DNA of 64,000 bases from the NCBI RefSeq assembly GCF_029962835.1, contig NC_080577.1, positions 31,788,501 through 31,852,500 on the forward strand, written 5' to 3'. Below the pieces are notes generated by a model. That model ran no database searches and was not told where the DNA came from. It saw only the letters and a list, made by a program, of their open reading frames with translations. The stretch is from Magnolia sinica. Lineage: Eukaryota > Streptophyta > Magnoliopsida > Magnoliales > Magnoliaceae. A program made the translations under genes and the position numbers. Within the stretch, counting starts at the first letter, position 1; each line of letters opens with the position of its first letter. Shown here piece by piece: positions 22,836-36,600 of this stretch.

Positions 22836-23154
22836 TTATTGCACGTGCTCCGATTCGCGTAGCGGACTACCCACCGCAACACGAAACGCCACGTTGGCAA
22901 TCTGCGATGGTCCGATCTGACGAATTAGATAAAAACACGTGTCCGCGACCTGCCCTTTCCTCACCCTATATAATGATTTGCAACTCGCCTTCTCTTAAGC
23001 TTTCTATCAGGAAACCGATCCGAGAAAAAGCCTCGCCGCCTCTGTTGATCTCCTCTAGATTAGGGTTTTTTCTCCTCTTTCTTGCAGATTCTTCAATTCA
23101 GAGGTCTTTTTCGTTTCTTTTTCTTTGCTAGGGTTAGGGTTTACAAGAGAGAAG
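22836..23154 (+). promoter_or_regulatory. H2A.X promoter and 5' leader
   Basis: TATATAA lies at 22967-22973, 182 bp before the start codon. Two CACGTG boxes stand at 22842-22847 and 22936-22941. GATTCGCG at 22852-22859 differs by one base from the inverted plant histone octamer motif CGCGGATC. The leader is pyrimidine-rich. No experimental start site is implied. Confidence 0.6.
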
Positions 23155-23352
23155 ATGAGTTCTTCAGCTTCAACGAAGGGAGGTCGGGGCAAGCCCAAGT
23201 CCTCCAAATCCGTCTCTCGATCTCAGAAGGCAGGCCTCCAGTTCCCCGTTGGAAGGATCGCCAGATTCCTCAAGGCTGGAAAGTACGCGGAGCGTGTTGG
23301 TGCCGGTGCTCCGGTCTATCTCTCTGCTGTTCTTGAATACCTTGCTGCAGAG
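23155..23352 (+). CDS. H2AX: H2A.X exon 1
   Basis: 66 codons, N-terminal tail to the middle of the histone fold, ending in GAG before the donor GTGAGT. Confidence 0.95.
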
Positions 23353-23820
23353 GTGAGTGGAATCCGTTCTCACTTTTTCGTTGAGAGGCTGTAAGGTGAT
23401 CTGTATTGGTTTCATTGAAATGTGTCGTGCCCATCCATGAGACCTAGCCCTGGGACTGTTTTTTTTTAGCGCAGGCCATGGTCCACGTGGGGCCCTTCTG
23501 ATGAATTGCCTGAGTGTTGTGAATCCGCTACTGCTGCCTGCTTTTGCCATTTCCGTCATCATTATCATTCAATGTAATTTTTGTTTTGAAAATTGCAGGT
23601 CCTTGAGCTTGCTGGAAATGCTGCGAGGGATAACAAGAAGAATCGGATTGTTCCAAGGCATATACAGCTTGCGGTAAGAAACGATGAGGAACTCAGCAAG
23701 CTCTTGGGGACTGTTACAATTGCAAATGGTGGGGTTTTGCCTAATATCCATCAGACCCTGCTGCCAACAAAGCAGGGAAAAGGGAAGGGAGAGCCTGGAT
23801 CTGCATCACAGGAGTTTTAG
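23155..23820 (+). CDS. H2AX: Histone H2A.X (two exons, 139 aa)
   Basis: This is a core histone that pairs with H2B in the nucleosome; the X variant is phosphorylated near DNA breaks. Exons are 23155-23352 and 23599-23820, with a 246-bp phase-0 intron (GTGAGT...TTGCAG). The protein starts [13 protein letters not shown], followed by the H2A motif [14 protein letters not shown] and the acidic-patch region (EYLAAEVLELAGN). Docking-domain residues [10 protein letters not shown] and GGVLPNI follow. It ends in SQEF, the SQ-E-hydrophobic phosphorylation motif that defines H2A.X, at residues 136-139. The start is the first ATG in frame with the conserved N-terminus. Length and intron position agree with plant H2A genes as I know them. 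Neighbours are repeats only. The frame is intact and I see nothing that argues against function. Confidence 0.97.
23599..23820 (+). CDS. H2AX: H2A.X exon 2
   Basis: 73 codons plus TAG, from VLELAGN to the SQEF end, after the acceptor TTGCAG. Confidence 0.95.
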   Translation, partial: VLELAGNAARDNKKNRIVPRHIQLAVRNDEELSKLLGTVTIANGGVLPNIHQTLLPTKQGKGKGEPGSASQEF

Positions 23821-24002
23821 GATCTTTAGGGTTTCTCATACAGTTACATGATTGAGGGTAATTTGTAATATTTCATTTTGGACATTGGAAATGTATGCCT
23901 GAGTGTGAAGTCTCAGAATGAGATTGCTTCAAAAAAGACAGTTGGAAATGTACGCCTGGTTTTATGGAATAGAAGAAAGATAAATCATTTTGTGGTTGCC
24001 TT

Positions 24003-24008
24003 AATAAA
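24003..24008 (+). terminator. Putative poly(A) signal of H2A.X
   Basis: AATAAA stands 183 nt after the stop codon in T-rich sequence, a plausible position for a plant 3' UTR. Confidence 0.5.
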
Positions 24009-24298
24009 ATTCATGTTCAGTGCTATTGTTTTTATTGATCTGTATGGAATTACAATGTATTTCTATGGATCATTTGGCAGAAAGTGAATCCTGTCTAAGC
24101 AGAAAATGTCTTTCTAATTGGAGTAGAAATTACTATGGTTGTGTTATAATCTTGGATGTTTTGGGGGCTTTGAAATGGAAATGAAAACTACAAATGTGAC
24201 TAAGATGAACCGTGATTGTTAAGTACAATCATATGATTAGAGCTGTTGAACAGGTCTATGATACAATCATGTAATTTGAACCTTCCATTAAGTCTAAA

Positions 24299-24539
24299 AT
24301 GCATTTTAATGGTATCATACAAAAATCTCACTGATTTGGATGATCCAATGCATTTTAGTGGTATCATACAAAAATCTCACTAATTGGATGATCTAATGCA
24401 TTTTAGTGATATCATACAAAAATCTCACTAATTGGATGATCCTATGCATTTTAGTGGTATCATACAAAAATCTCACTAATTGGATGATCCTATGCATTTT
24501 AGTGATATCATACAAAAATCTCACTGATTGGATGATCCT
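24299..24539 (+). repeat. Tandem repeat, five copies of 48-49 bp
   Basis: Units start ATGCATTTTAGTGGTATC and end near GGATGATCC. Starts are at 24299, 24348, 24396, 24444 and 24492. Copies differ at only a few positions. It lies about 480 bp downstream of the H2A.X stop. Confidence 0.93.
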
Positions 24540-25446
24540 ATCCTTATTTGATTTGGCCTAATTTTCCACAGCCATACATTTTTGAATCCATGAATGGGGT
24601 GGGGTGGTTACAATTGCCTAACAAAAGTGCTTCTTTGGAATAATAAGCAATCTATGACAGGCCTCAGCAAATAGATGGATCATATGTTGATTGGACCCAC
24701 TTGTGTAAATTATCTTGAGTGTTCATATTAATGACCATTGGTCAAATGGTTCATGTCTCTGAGATTGCAAGTGATGCTTGCATGATAGCCCAAGAAATGT
24801 GCTCTGAACCTAAATAACAGTCTAGATCAATGGATTTGAGTGTCTAAGTGTTTGAGTGCAACTAGGAGCACTACAACTAAATAGTGATTTGAGATCACTA
24901 GAGCATCTCTCCTTTAATTGCATGTGAGTTGGCAGAATTATTATCATTGAATGCATTAGGTGTGATATTTTAGTTTTGCGGTGGAACTGATGATGCCGAG
25001 AACTTGCTGGAATATGATTGCCATTGCCATCATTTTTTCATTCAATTCCTTGGTGGATTAGGTGTCTTTGATGGCATATGATGCCTGTGATTGATTATTA
25101 TGCAGTGTGATTTTTCCTCATTTTGGTTATTATTTCTGTGAATTTTTTAAATTTGTCATTTTCTTTTGGGTTTTGGGCACTTTTATCTCAGGTTTCTTTG
25201 TAATCAGTTATGGTACTTTTATTCCACCCCCCAGTTTCTTGTTTTTATGTTGGTGTTTTTCTGTCATTTTCTATCTCCTGGCCCTGGGGTCCCCTCCTTT
25301 GTTGTGTGGCTGGGAAGACAAGAAACTGAAGTCACCCTTTTGGATATTTTGTGAGGTGGTGGTTGCTTGGAGTTTAGCTTATGAGATAAATAGGCCTTTC
25401 TAGAAGAAGTTTTTCCTATGTTTTGAAGAACTGGATGTTGAAAGAT
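24540..25446. other. Intergenic region between H2A.X and the metalloprotease gene
   Basis: No convincing ORF. It must hold the promoter and 5' UTR of the downstream gene, but I cannot place a TATA box or an upstream non-coding exon with confidence. Confidence 0.5.
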
Positions 25447-25668
25447 ATGGGCTTGGCAATTTACTACAGCAGTTTGATACCTCAGCCACGACTGAAGTCA
25501 TTGAAGATTAGAGCTGTAGATGCTTATGAATCTGTGGTTTTGCGATCGCATGTTCTGGAAAGAGTGGATGAGGAGCTGGTGAAGGGGAATGAGAGGGCTG
25601 CTCTGTCTCTTGTCAAGGATTTGCAGGGAAAGCCTGGGGGGCTCCGGTGCTTTGGTGTGGCGAGGCAG
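25447..25668 (+). CDS. Metalloprotease exon 1
   Basis: 74 codons: N-terminus with possible transit peptide, then ERVDEEL and ALSLVKDLQGKPGGLR. It ends in CAG before the donor GTTGGC. The in-frame ATG at 25435 would add four residues. Confidence 0.8.
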
Positions 25669-27595
25669 GTTGGCTTCAGATTTTATTCTTTATACCATGT
25701 GTTTAATCTTACCTTTTAATAGTTGGTTACACTAGTAGATGTATGAAATAGTTGATGACTATTGCTCTTGGCTTTTGTTCTTGGCTGCTCCTGTCAACCA
25801 TGATTTATTTTATTTATTTATTGTATTTCTTTCCCATGATTGTAGCTGCTAGGATTCATGGGTATGTTGTCGTAATTTGTTCTTACTGTATTCCCCATCA
25901 TTGCCTTCAACCTGAAAGCTATTCTTGCAACATGGGTCTGTTGATTTCTTTCAACTGGGTGTACATTGCTTGACTGAAAATAGCAGCAAGAATGACATTA
26001 TATTGAGAGGGCCAGTTTACTTGCTGAGTTTCCTGGGATGGTTATCTGGATTGATCCTACCAATGTTTGGATTTGGGAACAATTCATAGCAGCATCTAAT
26101 TTCAATTTTCAAACAACAAAAAACAACAAACAATTTTGGGAATTTTCAAGAAGAATTCATTATAAAATTGGGATTTTTTTTCTTTGAATGACATGATATT
26201 GATGAGGGCTATAGACTAGTTGCCAAATTTCCTGGGATGGTTATCTGGATTGATCTAACCAATGTTTGGATTTGGGAACAATTCATAGCAGCAATTAATT
26301 TCAATTTGAAAACAATAAAAAAAAATTTTGGTTAATTTTCAAGAGGAATTCATTATAAAATTTCTCCCTAAATTATAGTTATACAGTATCTTTGAATTGA
26401 CTTTTTTGGATTCTTTTTTAAATTATTGGCTAATTTGTGAATAATCTGTGTATTATTCACAAATAAAAAGCAAGTGGTGATTTATTAAATAATTCAGGGG
26501 ACGGAACATGTAATTTCCTTTGTTTCTGTACGGTGAATGAATTTGGGAAGGAGCAACTGTCTTGGTGTCTTTTGAGCTGTATATGGCTGATGTGCAATCT
26601 TTTTGACTGAGGCTATGGTCTATGGGTTGTCTCTTTATAAGTTATAACCTTTTCCTTTTGATTACTAAGAATTATCTTCACCTCTTAAAAAAACGATTTT
26701 AGTGTGATTATCTCCTACATTTCTGTTCATTTATGGTGGTCTTAGATTGCAAAGGTCTTGCAACAAGCATTTAAAGGCTATCTGCCCATCTCTCATTTTA
26801 ATCCCTTGGTCCCTATTTGGACACAATTGCACAAAAGGTGTCTGCAAAAGGGGATTCAAGCTAGGCCCACCTGACAAAAACCAATTGGACCGTCTTTCGT
26901 CGAGTCGGCATTTTAGCACCTATTTTGTGGACTGGGATGGTGAAACAGGAGTTTGCAAAGTGCATCAAACGCACATTGAAAGCCCTGGTTTGGTTCAGGA
27001 GGGATTTTATACCATTAACGCCCCTCAAAAGGGTGCATCCAATTGGGCCCTTAGTTTGGCTTGTTGGGTGTTGAACCTAGATGTGTTGATACAGGTTTTC
27101 CTGGTCTTTGGCATTGAGGATTCGATTGAAGCAGAAACAAGTGTCACCAGCAAATTTTTATTGTTCAGGGGTGACTTTATTATTGAGGGGCTTAGAATGT
27201 TGTGACTCTTGTAGTTTTGCTTCTTCTTTAGATGTTTCTTTTTGCAAGTGAGAGATCCTAATACCTCTAAAAAAAGTGAGAGCCTAATGAGATAGTCGAC
27301 AATCTCACTGCGTAAGGAGTACACAAGGGAGGAATTCTTTTTCAAAAATCCTTTTTTTAACTGTTTATGTCTATTGTTTTTAAAATTAATGAAGTTCTTA
27401 AGTCAATATATCCTTCATTTTTCAAAACAATACAACCACCTCCTTTTTTAGATGGAGGAAGTCTTTTTCCTTTCTTTTCTATTTTGATCCAGTTAGCTTT
27501 TCTTTGCCTTTTCAGCAATATGTAATTGCCTGCCTAGATTTCTCTCCAACTGCCTGCCTGGATTGTTCTTTTATAGCATAATTGTTTTGATCTTC

Positions 27596-27628
<33 letters not shown>

Positions 27629-30600
27629 TCTTCACCTTTCGAAAAAAGAAAAGCTCAATATTATTAACCTTCACCTTTAGGGCTTGTTTGGGAGCTTGTA
27701 TTTGGAATGCATAGGAATCCAAATCACAAGTACACTAGAATCAAAGTGATTTTGAATCCTCAATTGTGTTTGACAGCTTGTAATTGGAATAAATTTGGAT
27801 TCTTTAGTATATTTACAGGAACCTGAATTTGATTAATTAAATCATCTTCAATATCCCAAATTAGTGTACGTATGTGATATTTGACAAAATGATTGTAATA
27901 AGCCCATTGAAATATGTACTTTGGCCAAAATGAGAAAATTTTAAGCCTCGAGTGGGCGACAAACGTAAGGATCACAAACGAGCGACTTGCCAATGCTTTT
28001 TAATCATCTGTTAGACAGCCAACGTTTGGATAATTCGAATCATTCTATTGGTATTATTTTAATGATGCACCCGACAATTGAATTGTTTGAGGGTAACATC
28101 AGTGTACCACATCTACAAGGGATTGCTAGCCCGGCAACACCTTTGTTACACGTGCGAATTTCCTGCCTTCCAAAAAAGGTATTTCATTCCAATTACACCG
28201 GAATCATGGCATGAAGGCGAGATTTCAAAACATGCCAAAATTATGTATTTCATTTACCTTTGTTCCACTTGCCTCTGAATCCACACTACCAAGTGATGGA
28301 TTTGGGACAAAATCCCCCAAATCTTCTCAAATCCCCTCAAATACACCCAAATACAAGTTGCCAAACAGCACCTTATTTATCATGGTTTTGGGAATCCATA
28401 TATAGTGCATGAACTGCTGACGTAGTTTCTTGGACTTGATTAGTGAGCAGTGTTTCTTACTAATTCTATTGGGCATCTCTAGGAATGAAGGAACCATCCA
28501 TCTTGAACTCCTCTCTGTCTTATCTTGGGCCTTTGCATATTTCATAAAAACAGTAAAAACCCAGAAAGAAAGCCACAAACTTAAAGCTATTACGTTATTT
28601 GAGAATCTAAAGCTACTGTACATTTCAAATGTGTACATTGGTTTGTGAATATTAGAATGCACCTGTAAATAAGGGTGCATTTGGAAGCTGCTATATTTTC
28701 ATTGAATGAATTGGTGATTGTGTTCAGTTCAGCTGCTGCATTACCTTGCTTGCCATTTCAAGATGGTTTTTGGATTTCCTTCCTTTTGCACAACACAACA
28801 ACAACAACTTACATTTTCTATGTTCGGTAGTAAAGCCTGGAATTGTACCATTTCAACTAGTGAATGCATTAAAAAAAAAAAAAAAAAAACTTCTTCAAGG
28901 TCATACATATTCTTTATGGCCCTTGAAGACAGATGCAATGTATGGCTTCCAGATTATTCAATAAGTTGATTGTGATTGATGACACGCCTGTATGGCCATT
29001 GTGGCATAATCCTTCTTAACTAGAAGACTCCATATATGTGGACCAGGGTTTAAATCCTTGAAACTTGCCTGGGAAGTCCTGAGTTGGAGATTGGAGAAGT
29101 AGTGCGAGAACTGGTTGGCAGACTCTAAAGGCAAAGGTTGTACACACAAGGAAACATGCTGGTGGGAGATAACAAGATTACGAAGAACTAAAAATGAGGA
29201 AAATTTTAAAAGAGATGAAAATGCTAAAAAGGAAGTGAAAGGGGGAACAAGGCCAAATATAAGGTGTCTGTCATAGGAAAGAAGATTAGTGTCGAGTTAT
29301 ACGTACCAATCAATAATTGGCAAAAACCCTTGTTAGTTGCCAACAAATAGAGAATAAACACCCTCATAATGGACAACAGAATAAATTTACAGCAGCTTTC
29401 TAGTTTATTCAATTAGAGAAATATAGAAGAAGGATCACTCTTCAGAAATGTATGCAAAAGAATGCCTCAAAAGTTTTATTGTAATCAACCAATGGTGCAG
29501 AATGATCCATACATGGCCTATATCCTATGAATAAGCATTCTACAAAAGAATCCCACCGAGAAATTTAGCTCAAGTGACATACATGCCTTCATACCATAAA
29601 ATCCCACTTGGCAATTTAACTCAAGTGACACTTTTGATGGTATGATTATTGTCTAGCAAAGCTTTAAGAGATCTATTGATTGGTGGAATTATACAAAGCT
29701 ATTTGGGCTGTTTGGTACCTATGCTAGATAATTTTTATCATCATTTATTTTTTTTGCTGCCTCATTCACTTTGTTTTGTCAGAAGTGCATTATGCTAGAA
29801 TTTTTTCTTCCTATCATCTCTTTCAGATCTTTCAAAATGGCCAACATATTTACTGGCATTTTAACCTGTCATTTTTAAGAACATGTCACCATGTAAATCC
29901 TGTATTTTGAAGAGTAACTATTGTATCCTTCGGCTGATGCCCTCTAATGTACTCGGGTTTTCGAGTCCGCAAATGGGGGTCATGGATGGACCATACCCCA
30001 AAAATCTCCTCAGTAGCCCCAAAAAACTCCTTGATAGGAGAATCCTAACCCTTCTGATTTGTGGCCTAGAAATAGCCAGTTGAGAAGAGGATACAGCCAT
30101 GGTCCACATTCAACCAACAAAAGCACCAATATGGCAGGTATTCCAACCTGGGTGATTTTTGGTGATGGTTCATTTGTGGTGGGTCGGAACTGATCAATGG
30201 TCTGGATTACTGAACCATGGTTCCACCAATCGTTAGAACTGAAAGGTGAGTCTAGGTACCCTAGAACTGTGCAAAATCTTGGCTTAAGCTTCTATAACCC
30301 TTCTCATTCAAATATGCTCTACTTAATATAAAAAACATGGTACAGGTACCCCAGAGACTCTACACCTTGGATGAACTAAAGCTCAATGGCATTGAGACAT
30401 CATCCCTTCTATCACCAGTGGACACGACACTCGGTTCAATTGAAAGAAATCTTCAATTTGCTGCAGTTTTAGGAGGGCTTTCTGCATGGGTTCTATTTGG
30501 TCTTAATCAGCTACAAATTCTATTGTTATCTGTGGGATTTCTGTTTCTATGGTCGGTTGACCTGGTAAGCTCTTTATTCTGTAGCTCTATACCATGTCTC

Positions 30601-33600
30601 TCTTTTGGAAAACCATTCGACGTAGAATCCTTGGCCCTCATTCGGCAGTGGAGTCCAGTGCTAATTTAGTTATAGTTTCAAATTGGTATTTACATAAAGA
30701 GTATAAATGCTAAATGCCCTGACTTCCTATACATTTTTCCGCACACAAATTCCCATGGGAAATGTGGCAGACTTTTTTACGTGATCAGGGCCATCCATTC
30801 TGCAATCCACACTGTAATGGGCTATGACCAAAGATCAGTCCAATTGGACAGTCCTAGCTGCTTGATTTGAGGAAAAAAGGCAAGTCCTTGGGCCCTGTTC
30901 TGATTGAGCAGTTAGGATGGTCTGATAGGCCTGATTTTTTGAACCATGCTCATGTATGGTGAGTCCACTGGATGAGTGGTTTGGGTCTTGTACAAGTCTG
31001 CCATACATTCCTGTGTCAGCTTGTGTAAAAATGTGTAGAGTTAGCATTTTGTCATACTCTTGCCCTCCTTAAAGCTCCTGGTAACAAAGGAAATTCTAGA
31101 AACAGTTTTTTGCTGGAAGAAACTGGTAAACAACCAATATCATGCTGCATTCTTTCAGGCTTTACCATTATTAGAACTTTTGGAGGGAAAAACCTGACGA
31201 AAAGGGCTCAAGATGATCTTATGTCTCTTTTTTTGAAGGATGTCCCACTCAGACTTGCACATTAATATTTCAGTCATCTATTTATTATGAAATGCTCATT
31301 TTGCAGTTGAGTCGCAAACTTATTTTTTATTTGGCAGGTTGTTTTTGGTGGAGGGGTGGGTAGTTTGGTGCTTGATACAATCGGCCATACCATCAGTCAG
31401 AAGTATCATAATAGAGTTATTCAAGTAAGATATTTCTCTATTTTACTATATATTGTCTCAGAGGAAATAATCTTCCAATAATCATTGTTTAAATAAATAG
31501 AGACCTAGGTGTCTGTGAATCTGTAATAGGTTTTTGACATGATTTGGATCTCAACATAACAACCAAACTTGCAGAATTATCAGGTGTATATACAGAATAT
31601 GCCATCATGTCGTCATCATCATCGAACCTTATCCCAACTAATTGGGGTCAGCTATACAAATCATGTTACGCCATTCTAGTTCATCACAGCCCATATCTTC
31701 AGTTAAAGCATAGGCCCTCAAGTCTCAAAGGCTTTTCTTACTAACTCCACTCATATGTGCCAAACCGAAAAGGAAGGGGGGGGATGTGGTGGCTGTGGCT
31801 CCTCACACCCATTCTCTTATGTTTAAGGTTGAACTAAACACTAATAACTAAATTACAATTATACTCTCTTGCTTAAACAACTACTTAAAACATATCCCAT
31901 GAGCCGAAAACACTACTAAACTTTACAAATCAAGCCCAATTGACAAATTTAACACTCCCCCTTAAGCTAGAGCATAGATATCGTGCATGTCCAACTTGGA
32001 GATGAGCTTATCGAACTGAGACTTCCCAAGTGCTTGGTGAATAAGTATGCAATATGATCATGTGATGAATTGACAATCGATGTTTATATGCCTTATTCTC
32101 TCATGAAACACTGGATTATTGGCAATGTATAATGGCTTGATTGTTGCAGTGTCAAGGTGTTGGGACTTGAACTACAAAACCCAATTCTTCGAGAAAAGAT
32201 TTCAGCTAGATAAGCTTGCAATATGTGTGTGTCATTGACCTATATTCAGCTTCATCACTCGACTTGGCAACTACGTTTTGCTTCTTACTTTTTCAAGTAA
32301 CCATGTTACTACCCTAGAAAGTGCAATAACCCGTAGTCAACCTCTTATCAAATATCAACCCTGCATAATTTGCATTTGAATAACCAACAACCTGAAGATG
32401 ACCATGAGACCTGTATAGGATATCCTTCCCAGGTGAACACTTCAAATACCCGAGGATCCTCATAAATGCTTCTAGATGTAGCTCGTCATACAAGGGTCTA
32501 CTAACAACCCTCCTTTAGGCCTAAGTTTGAGATTAGGGTCGGTTGGAGTATCTACATATTTGGCACCTAACATCCCCATCTCTTTCAACAAGGCACAAAT
32601 ATATTTTCTCTGAAATAGGTTTATTCCATCTTTAGCATAAATTGACTAACCACATTGATTGAAAAGGCAATATCAGGCATGACGATAGTCAAATAGATGA
32701 GCTTGCCAGCGAGTCTCCTATACATACAAGGATATGTTAACGACTCTCCTTCTTCAGGCTCAAGTTTGTGACTGGGGTTCATTGGGGTGTCTACATGTTT
32801 GGCACCTAACGTTCCCATCTCTTCCAACAAGTCACAAATATATTTTCTCTGACATAGATTTATTCTAGCTTTAGATCTTGTCACTTCAATGCCTAGAAAA
32901 TATGGAAGAAGACCAAGGTCTTTGATTTGAAACCAAGTGTGAAGATGCAACTTTAGCTTCTCAATACCCTCAAAATCATCACATGTCACTATAATATCAT
33001 TTATATGCACAACAAATATTATGTAGCCAGAGGTGAAGTGTGTCGAGAAAAGCGAGGATCTATTTTACTCCTCTTCAATCCAAATGACGCCACCACACGA
33101 TTAAACTTCTCAAATCAGGCTTGTGGTGATTGCTTCAATCCATATACACTTGTTTAATTTGCACACTTTAGAAGGCTCCCCCTGAGCCATATATTCAGCA
33201 TGTTGTTCCATGTAGACTTTTTTTTTTTTTGCAAGTCTCTATGCAGAAACACGCTCTTCACATCTTGTTGAAAGAAAGGCCAATAATTATTTATAGCTAT
33301 TGATATAACAACCCAAAATGAATTGAGCTTTAGCCACAGGTGAAAATCCATAAAATCTACTCCATAAATCTAGTTATACCCCTTGGCGATCAACTTGGTT
33401 TTGTAACGATCAATTGATCTATCGAGTAGAAACTAATGCGTAAACCCATCTACAATTGACCGAAGTCTTACCCAATGGGAGATAAGTTGATTTCCGAGTA
33501 TTATTAGAGGACATAGCTTCCATTTTTTTCATCCATAGTTCTTTCCTAAATTTCATCTAGCAATGCCTCCTGAACTAACTTAAGAATGGATACAACAGAC

Positions 33601-36600
33601 AAGGTAAGAGCAAACTTCAAATATTTTATGGACATGTGGTTGAAGGTGATAAAGTTGGAAATCGGATGAGTAACACGAGAACGTTTACTTCTTTTTTTTT
33701 TTTTTTACTACAATAAGCAGATTGTTGGTAAGCTTAAGGGCGTGTTTGATTTTCCGGTGAAATGGTAAATGCGGTGTAAAAACGTAATAATTACTTTACT
33801 CTGCATTTACAACTTACCTTATTTGACTACTTACTTTTTAACACAAAAACCAAAAATATTACAAAATATCTGTGGGTCCCACTGTGATGCATTTCGCTTA
33901 TCTACACCGTTCATCCATTATTCCAGTTGAATTCATAGCATGAGTAAAAAATTGAGGCATATCCAATACTCAATTGGATCACGTCATACAAAAAAGGGAA
34001 TCGAATACTTACCGTTAAAAACTTTGTAGGGCCACTGTTTCTTTTGGCGTGGGCCACTTGAGTGTTGGATCCGCTTCATTTTTTGTCTCATGCTCCAAAA
34101 TATTGTAATAAAACAGACTGACGGAATGGATATATCATTCGCATTACCTTGCAGTTCAAAAATTAAAATTACATCTTTTGAACCAATTTCATAGGCACAA
34201 ATTCCCATGAATTTTCAAACGCAGTGAAATTGTAATAATTACTATTTCCCAGGTATTTCCCATTTCTTTGAAAAACAAACAGGCCCTAATAGACTCGAAC
34301 TAATTAATAACTTTTGTAGGTGTAGTAGTCTATTGTTTTGTTTTTTTTTTTTATTTTTTAAGGATGACAATTTATTAAAGAAGTGGCAAAGCCAAAAAAA
34401 AAAAAAAAAACCAAAAAACAAGAAAAACCACCCCAACGGGCACTTAAAGCCCCCCCTCATAACAAAATGACCTCCACGGGATTGCCCATAATGTTCCTAA
34501 AGTACCTTCTATTTCTTTCCTTCTAGATGGCGCACAACCTCACTAATAAGAGTAATCTCCACTCTTTAGAAGCATCCCCACCTAAGTGCCGGAAAAAAAT
34601 CACCAATGCGATCCAAAAGAACCCAAGTGATGCCAAAGAATTGAAAGATGAAAGACCACACCTCCCTGGAGAAACTACAATGCATGAACAAATGTGGAAC
34701 TGACTCCTCATCCTTCAGGCAAAGAGGGCACGCATTGGTAAGGAAGAAACCCCTCTTATGAAGGTTGTCAATAGTCAACACCTTATTCCACCCCACTAAC
34801 CAAGCAAAGCCATTGCTTTAGACAAAGCGCCATAGGACCAAGATGGAAAGTGTGCGCCTTAGCTACCACTCTGCTTTGGCCAATAACGAGGGAAGAGTGA
34901 AAAGATCTCATCGAAAATATCCCAAACTTATCCCTAATCCATCGCATTGAATCGACCCCATCCGATATCGAGACCCCTTTCACTCTTGAAGCTCTACCTC
35001 TCGGAGGGCTCTTCTGCATAACGGATTCCAAACCCCATGGTTACCCATGAGTGGGAAGCAACGACTGACAAAAATATCTGGATCCAAAGTAGTGAGGGCA
35101 AGATTCAAGGAAATGTCTTACAGGGCTTGCTCACCAGGCCAGATATCCTTCCAATATATGATCCTCACCTCATCCCCCCCCACCCAAACCCCCCGAACTT
35201 CCAAATCCATATCCCCAATAACGCTTCATTCATAGATGCCAACGGATGGATACCCACCCCTTGCCTCTTTTGGCCTGCACACATTCGACCACTTCATAAG
35301 GTGGAACTTCTTCTTAACTTCCCCAGCTACGAGCAAAGACATGAAATAAAAGGGAAAGATTAGAGCGTACTGTTACAGAAAGCACAATACGATTCCCGGA
35401 TAATGTGCTGCTTTTCCACCCTAACAATTTCCTCTCGAATCTTTTAATAACAGGATCCCACAATCCTTTCTTCGCTTTTCCAATACACAATGGAAGGCTC
35501 AAATAGGTCGTCAGGAAGGATTCCACATGACAACCAAACACCTCATCTTGCAACTGAATGCCCAATAATGAAGGTTTTTTTTTTTTTTCCTTGCAAATTT
35601 ACATCAAGACCCACCACCATTTCAAACCAGAACGAAGCCATACGATGATTCCTAACCTAGATCGCATCTGATTCACAAAATAAAATTGTATCATCTGCAA
35701 ATTGTAGATGAGACACTTGGAAATCCCTTGATCCCACTTGGAAACCCCGTAAGAAGACCAGGGTACCCCTCTAGCTAGGATTCTGCTCGAGGCTTCTGCC
35801 ACCACAACAAAAAGAAAAGGTGATAGTGGGCCACCTTGCCTTACCTTAGAAGACTTGAAGTAACCCTTTGACGAACCATTAATTAGGATCGAGAACTTCG
35901 CTGACTCCACATATTCACGAATCTACTTTCTCCATTTGACTCCACATCCCAAGCGGCCAAGCATGTAATCAAGAAAAGTCCAATCGACATGATCGTATGC
36001 TTTCTCCAAATCCAACTTACCCCCTTGCCTTATGTCACAAATTAACCACTTTGTTAGCAACAAGAGATCTTTATGGGATTTGTCTTCCTTCAACAAAAGC
36101 ACTCTGCATTTTCGATATGACATGGCCCGAGGAACCCTGGAAGCGAGAAGCAAGAATCTTCACAAGTATCTTGTATGGAGCTCTGATAAGGCTAATTGGA
36201 CGAAAATCTTTAAGACTCTTGGCCCCCCTCCTTTGGAATGAGGACGATAAAGGAAGCCCCCAATTCTATAGCTAGATTACCATGCATAAAAAAAAAATCT
36301 CTTACGAAAGCTATCACATCATCCTTAAGCATATCCCAAAATAATTGGAAGAAAGCTATAGGAAACCCATCAGGGCCCAACGCCTTATCCCTTCCCAAAT
36401 CCTTAACTGCCTTTTTTACTTCCTCTTTTGAGATCTCCCTTTCCAGAAAATGGGCTTCTTCACTTGAGATCATGTCGATTGTGTGGATTTAGGAGGAATA
36501 GTTTGTAATACCTGATTTTTCTCTTTTTCCTGTAATATGTCTATGTGTGGTGGCATTTCAACATCAAAATTTGAAGGAAATACATTAGGCAAAGAAACTT

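Noticed and set aside
23170-23568. 132-codon minus-strand ORF over H2A.X
   Set aside because: Shadow of the GC-rich histone exon; crosses the intron.
24299-24539. CRISPR-like array
   Set aside because: Contiguous tandem repeat without unique spacers, in a plant genome.
25107-25403. 98-codon ORF upstream of metalloprotease exon 1
   Set aside because: Hydrophobic and Phe-rich, out of context, no similarity to the family N-terminus. T-rich intergenic DNA explains it.
34523-36492. Plus-strand ORFs in the intron-3 LINE region
   Set aside because: The minus strand carries the recognisable RT and zf-RVT sequence; the plus-strand ORFs are shadows.
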